A stretch of DNA of 64,000 nucleotides, from contig JAUIRK010000908.1 in the NCBI GenBank assembly GCA_030549495.1, forward strand, positions 807,501 to 871,500, in the 5' to 3' direction. Under the pieces are notes generated by a model. That model searched no databases, was not told the origin of the DNA, and saw only the letters and a list, made by a program, of their open reading frames with translations. Below, one piece after another: positions 61,601 through 64,000 of the stretch. The position numbers were made by a program, and so were the translations under genes. Position 1 is the stretch's first letter. Each line of letters starts with the position of its first letter. Source of the stretch: Nectonema munidae. Lineage: Eukaryota; Nematomorpha; Nectonematoida; Nectonematidae.

Positions 61601-63331
61601 TTCAAGAGTTTCGTAAATCTTGGAAAAACATTATAAGTCATGCTAAGAGGGTTTAACGCCTGATGAAAAATGGAAAGTTTTCGATTTGCATGAGTATACA
61701 AATCTTATTGAATTTATTCAAAAACAATTATGTGACTTTCAACTAAAAGATGATTATAGAGAACTCCTCAATCTGAATTTAGTTTTTCTTGGAGTGCAAC
61801 AACAAAAAATATCACTATTTGTGTTCCAGGTGCTTATCACAAGGCCAGGTGGATGGCAAAATTGATTTACTGCTTGAAAATATATTTGTTCAAATCCAAA
61901 GCCAAAAGAAGCTCTAAAAAAGTCTCGAAAAATGAAAAAAAAATAACAGAGTAGCTACAGTAGCTTTTAATGTTTTGAATCGACACATTTCGTATTTGAG
62001 CGAGCATCTTGTTGCCTTAGCACTATTTGATTCAAGAATGAACAGACAAAAGAAATTTAAATTAGTTCAATTAATTGAAAACTCATAAAATGACTATCTT
62101 GTCAACCATTTTGGCACTCCAGTTCTAAAAGAAGATGTTGAGATAATTACACTTTCAAGCTTTATCACGAAAAACACAATTAATTTTTTTGACTTCTCCA
62201 AGTTTTTTAAAAGAAAATCCAGAATCTTGGAAAAGTGATGGAAATTCTAAGTTGGCAAAACGAACTGTTAACGATCTCAAAGTAGATGATGCAGCTGAGC
62301 GTGGAATACCTCTCATTCAAAATTTTAGCAGCATTTTAACTGATCAAGAAGAACAAAAACAGTACTCACTTCAAGTTGTTGAGACTCATAGGAAAAACTT
62401 CCCAAATGTCAATAAAAAGTCGTATTTTACTAATGATATATAACTACTTATCCATTTTTGAATTAAATTTATTTCATGCAATATTTATATAGTTCTGTGA
62501 AGAAAAGACTTAAGTTTAGCCAAATTTACTCAAGCTTTCTTTACTTTAACAATTTTTTTACCATTCAGACATTCAAGAACTATGCGCAACCTATTAACAC
62601 TAGTTTTTCGAGCTAGGTTTTTTAATTTTTTTTGTTATATCAAAAAGAAAAATGTAAAAGGGTAAGAAATGATATTTAATAAAAATTCAAAAAAATTGGC
62701 ACCCTAATTCTCACCCATTCCTTTTAACCTTTGCAAAGTAAGGTGGGCATTTTTCATTTGATTCTTAGGTTTTTAAGATATTAACAAGCTTTAAACAGGG
62801 CTTCGGAGCTAGGAAAAAATCTTTTTGGTAATCCTAATATTGAACTTTTTTTTAAGTAATAGAAAGTGAATAAACTAAATTGAACAAATTTCCCGGAGCC
62901 AGATATAGGAGTAACATTTATGGTATTACTGGCTCTCGCTCCATGTTTGAAAATTACTGCAGCTCCGGCTCCGAATCCCTGATTTTAAAATACCATTTGG
63001 ACTTTGCAAAAATCTTTTATCCTATCCTTGTCAGAAACAATACTTTAAATTTGGGTTTACGAACGTGCATTCTAACTAACTGAATAACTTTCCTGAAATT
63101 AACCTATTCTTTAACTTTTTCCTTTGAGCACCATCATTCCATTTTTAGAACATTTCTTCCTCTATTGAAGCATTAGAGTTGGGTCAAAGCGAGAAGTTTG
63201 CGTATATAAGTAAGCTACAAAGTTTAAAATCCCTCCTCAACAAAATCATCTTCAATATCAATCACGAAAAGGAAAGGATGGAATCCAAGGAAAAAGTGAT
63301 TCGCCTTCTTTCGCAAATAACTCAACTTCCA
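48839..63331 (+). CDS. RhoGEF with DH domain (incomplete 3')
   Basis: This is a guanine-nucleotide exchange factor for Rho-family GTPases. Five plus-strand exons join in phase: 48839-49651, 50772-50872, 52146-52265, 59613-59841 and 63149-63331 (482 codons so far). Residues 1 to about 245 are Ser/Asn/Gln-rich and probably disordered. The DH domain starts near 249 with INYAIDELLQTEKNYV. It continues with FKIIFCNIEEIYSLHQNFFL, LYSEYCLNLNRAL, and the signature LPLDAFLVKPMQRLLKYPLI (family FLxKPxQRLLRYPLLL), then a basic helix. The last donor (GTAAAT, 63332) shows the gene continues. A PH domain, usual after DH, is not in the window. ATG 48839 is chosen because an in-frame TAA lies at 48818. Subfamily not assigned. 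Confidence 0.93.
49652..50771 (+). other. RhoGEF intron 1, no feature recognised
   Basis: A 1.1-kb intron. It contains a short CA microsatellite at 50665-50682 and nothing else that I recognise. Confidence 0.75.
50665..50682 (+). repeat. (AC)9 microsatellite
   Basis: A simple AC dinucleotide run in RhoGEF intron 1. Confidence 0.9.
50772..50872 (+). CDS. RhoGEF exon: DH, NIEEIY motif
   Basis: 101 bp after CTATTTTTCGCAG and before GTAAGA. Phase 0 entry. Encodes NYSLYFKSLNFDSEILEKFK then IIFCNIEEIYSLH. IFxNIxEIYxxH is a conserved DH motif. Confidence 0.92.
50873..52145 (+). other. RhoGEF intron 2, nothing recognised
   Basis: A 1.3-kb AT-rich intron. Short frames (50979-51290 minus, 51642-51902 plus) have no identifiable motif. 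Confidence 0.75.
52146..52265 (+). CDS. RhoGEF exon: DH, YSEYC motif
   Basis: 120 bp after TTTATTTTAG. It completes the split Gln codon and encodes NFFLELCKKQKNLLSLCDTF then FAHLKTFENLYSEYCLNLN. It ends with two bases of an Arg codon before GTAAAA. FLxEL...F...FxxLYxxYCxN is the standard DH pattern. Confidence 0.92.
53140..56830 (-). pseudogene. RNase H-bearing LINE relic (I/R1-like)
   Basis: The minus-strand order is that of a full LINE. Near 56790-56430 is an ORF1-like segment. Then comes a zinc-knuckle region, CENCGKLGHTKPFYLAKHSK then CVKCNKLGNSTIEC, near 56120-56020. RT fingers follow with GEVILILKDSADFISIDNSH and PITLLPCLSKLLEKVI (54905-54790). RT palm-like GSIPEGSCISDILSIILINP lies near 54590-54530. 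RNase H follows with FVFSDGSYDETISTGSYAF and ECAAFLLL (53930-53760), then EVRIIWCPDHTGIIGNKYLD (53640-53570). The C-terminal Cys/His segment near 53270-53330 ends it. The endonuclease part is barely recognisable. Many stops are present. The clade is inferred from CCHC knuckles plus RNase H. Confidence 0.82.
56840..58227. other. Unidentified, partly coding-like relic
   Basis: Plus-strand translation gives KWNKYSLLKEAAPFKMPQ near 57140-57200 and other Lys/Glu-rich shreds up to 58000, broken by stops. This suggests an old coding element, but no family was recognised. Confidence 0.3.
58236..59356 (-). mobile_element. hAT element (ZMYM1-like), deleted, 8-bp TSD
   Basis: Ends CAGGCCCGTCGC and CAGGCCGTCATGGG (right, reverse complement) are flanked by an exact 8-bp duplication, ATACCTAG, at 58228-58235 and 59357-59364. 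Subterminal homopolymers are 13 G at 58266-58278, an 11-G run at 59308-59318, and 18 C at 59324-59341. At 1121 bp, with only the 3' end of the transposase, it is an internally deleted copy related to the 38.0-42.1 kb element. Confidence 0.92.
58558..59147 (-). pseudogene. ZMYM1-like hAT transposase C-terminus
   Basis: Minus-strand frames 59147-58875 and 58893-58558 overlap with a frame change. The first holds QKRILVEMLDICIGELSRRF and SISNLWPENEGFLDVDKVQK. The second carries the dimerisation block FGASSAVCEASFSTLTRVLT then SYRRSMTHQRKGNLVLLTFL. Family proteins read SxCERSFSxLKRVKxxxRxxM at this position. The upstream catalytic core is absent. Confidence 0.88.
59613..59841 (+). CDS. RhoGEF exon: DH signature KPMQRLLKYP
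   Basis: 229 bp after TTTTTTTTCATTTTAG and before GTGAGT. It completes the Arg codon, then ALSQFQEISSSSPLHSPF, SLVQLLEIRKDALKHVLPLD and AFLVKPMQRLLKYPLIIS. FLVKPMQRLLKYPL is the most diagnostic DH motif. It ends in phase 0. Confidence 0.95.
60039..60110 (-). other. tRNA-like segment (SINE head or pseudo-tRNA)
   Basis: On the minus strand, 72 nt read AAGTGGATAAATTTGTGAAG (A-box region) through GACTAGAAAACAGG (anticodon-arm-like) to TTTGGTTCGAAAATAGG, with a near-perfect B box GGTTCGAAAAT. The acceptor stem does not pair, so a functional tRNA is unlikely. Confidence 0.35.
60325..62593 (+). mobile_element. Candidate TTAA-flanked DNA transposon
   Basis: AGGTTGCGCAAGTTC at 60325 and the reverse complement of the right end, TAGGTTGCGCATAGTTC, form short inverted ends with one indel. 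TTAA lies directly outside each (60321-60324 and 62594-62597). The interior carries one decayed plus-strand protein family. The ends are short and were found by eye, so this assignment is tentative. Confidence 0.5.
60381..62443 (+). pseudogene. Relic of uncharacterised transposase-like family
   Basis: Plus-strand pieces in order: TTVEELLLIWNKTRLPTKQN, then LRELHSQWKNLSKSSKRK (N-terminal basic part, 60590-60740); PQLATVLDRTGVSDRNAMHI then LSATIKALNH and INRxSIRxxR-like (61036-61200); SMSFDTTSSNRGKNIGACII (61430-61490) and a Cys-His-His stretch right after; FQEFRKSWKNIISHAKR; HISYLSEHLVALALFDSRMN (61985-62045); and DDAAERGIPLIQNFSSILTD then QEEQKQYSLQVVETHRK (62285-62400). I recall similar uncharacterised proteins in arthropods and cnidarians. 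The Asp-containing SFDTTSSNxG block suggests an RNase H-like transposase core; that is inference. Multiple stops and frameshifts. Confidence 0.55.
63149..63331 (+). CDS. RhoGEF exon: end of DH domain
   Basis: 183 bp after CATTCCATTTTTAG and before GTAAAT. Phase 0. Encodes NISSSIEALELGQSEKFAYI then SKLQSLKSLLNKIIFNINHE and KERMESKEKVIRLLSQ, matching the last DH helix (xxIxxxINExKRxxE) that leads into the PH domain. Confidence 0.9.
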
Positions 63332-64000
63332 GTAAATATTTCTAACTATTATCCACTGTATATCTGAACTATGAAATAATCCGATACCCAATGTTTCTAT
63401 TTCTTTGGCTTGAAAGAAATATTGACAAACCAATCAATTAACCAAGTGTTATATGTCAGGGTAAAAGTGTGTAGCCGTAGATTTCATTAAATCCTGGTGT
63501 GTGTTCCTTATAACTTTCAAGGAATTTGTGGATTAGTGAGTTAGCTACTGTTAGTATTACTGAGCACATTTTAGGAAGATGTTTTCCCATAATATAAAAT
63601 AACCTCAAATGAAAACACCAATTTTTAGAATTCGCTTAAAATTTTTAAAATTTCAGAGCCATGTTTAGCAGCCTTACTTGAAAATTAGGTATGAACAAAT
63701 ACAGAGAGTAATTTATTTGATAGTAGATTAATATCATATTTTATCACCGGCTTCGAAACAAAAGCATAGTAGGAAGTTTACTGCTTTCTTTCTATTTTGT
63801 GCTCGATAAAAGGATTTTATCAAACAGGTAAAAATTATGTCAAATTTTTTTATTTGTTAAAAAAAGTTACACAGAATGACATTTGATCCCGTTTTTATGC
63901 TCTAAGTAAGGGATGGATAACTTTTAACTGGGATTCTTATCGTACCATTTCCAAGTTAGAGCTTCTCGCATGTAAGAAACATATGCATTAAATATTAATT
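63332..64000 (+). other. RhoGEF intron, continues past the window
   Basis: No further exon or repeat was recognised before the end of the window. Confidence 0.6.

Larger units (their letters stand above)
59842..63148 (+). other. 3.3-kb RhoGEF intron with TTAA element
   Basis: Bounded by phase-0 exons. It holds a tRNA-like segment (60039-60110) and a decayed TTAA-flanked element (60325-62593). Nothing further was recognised in 59850-60030 or 62600-63140. Confidence 0.85.

Overview
The window is AT-rich eukaryotic nuclear DNA. It has spliceosomal introns (GT..AG, from about 48 bp to 13.5 kb), two intron-bearing host genes and a dense load of decayed transposable elements. The conserved peptides look arthropod. 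A crustacean such as a copepod or sea louse would fit the base composition and transposon mix, but that is inference. There are no bacterial-type operons, CRISPR arrays or viruses.

Host genes. (1) BCAP31/BAP31, an ER cargo-export protein, lies on the minus strand between 13.8 and 32.7 kb. Five exons join in consistent phase and end in a KKND tail, a KKXX ER-retrieval signal. The N-terminal exon or exons were not found. (2) A RhoGEF with a DH (Dbl-homology) domain lies on the plus strand from 48.84 kb to beyond the window end. Five exons with consistent phases give 482 codons, including most of the DH domain. Possible exons of unrecognised genes lie at 0.6-4.9 kb (plus) and 12.3 kb (minus).

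Mobile elements, left to right: a CR1/jockey-like LINE relic (2.5-3.5 kb); a hAT element with a perfect 8-bp target duplication whose decayed transposase carries 423 uninterrupted GAT codons (7.3-10.9); a Helitron/PIF1 helicase relic (10.9-11.7); a MULE transposase with six small exons (22.8-24.3); an element with long inverted repeats (25.0-27.2); an RTE-like LINE ending in a 29-bp minisatellite (28.3-30.8); a piggyBac relic (30.8-31.6); a Tc1/mariner relic (33.1-34.0); a foldback MITE with an 8-bp target duplication (35.2-35.4); RNase H-bearing LINE relics (36.7-37.4 and 53.1-56.8); three more hAT elements with perfect 8-bp target duplications (38.0-42.1, 43.6-45.1, 58.2-59.4); and a TTAA-flanked relic of an uncharacterised protein family (60.3-62.6).

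The most unusual signal is a family of about 137-bp TTAA-ended MITEs. Five boundary-defined copies (19.8, 20.3, 26.2, 42.4, 46.2 kb) and one inverted partial copy (26.4 kb) have a roughly 16-bp palindrome at a near-fixed offset (about bases 21-36) from the left end. The palindrome sequence differs between copies, but self-complementarity is kept in most. The large introns of both host genes are filled mainly with these elements.
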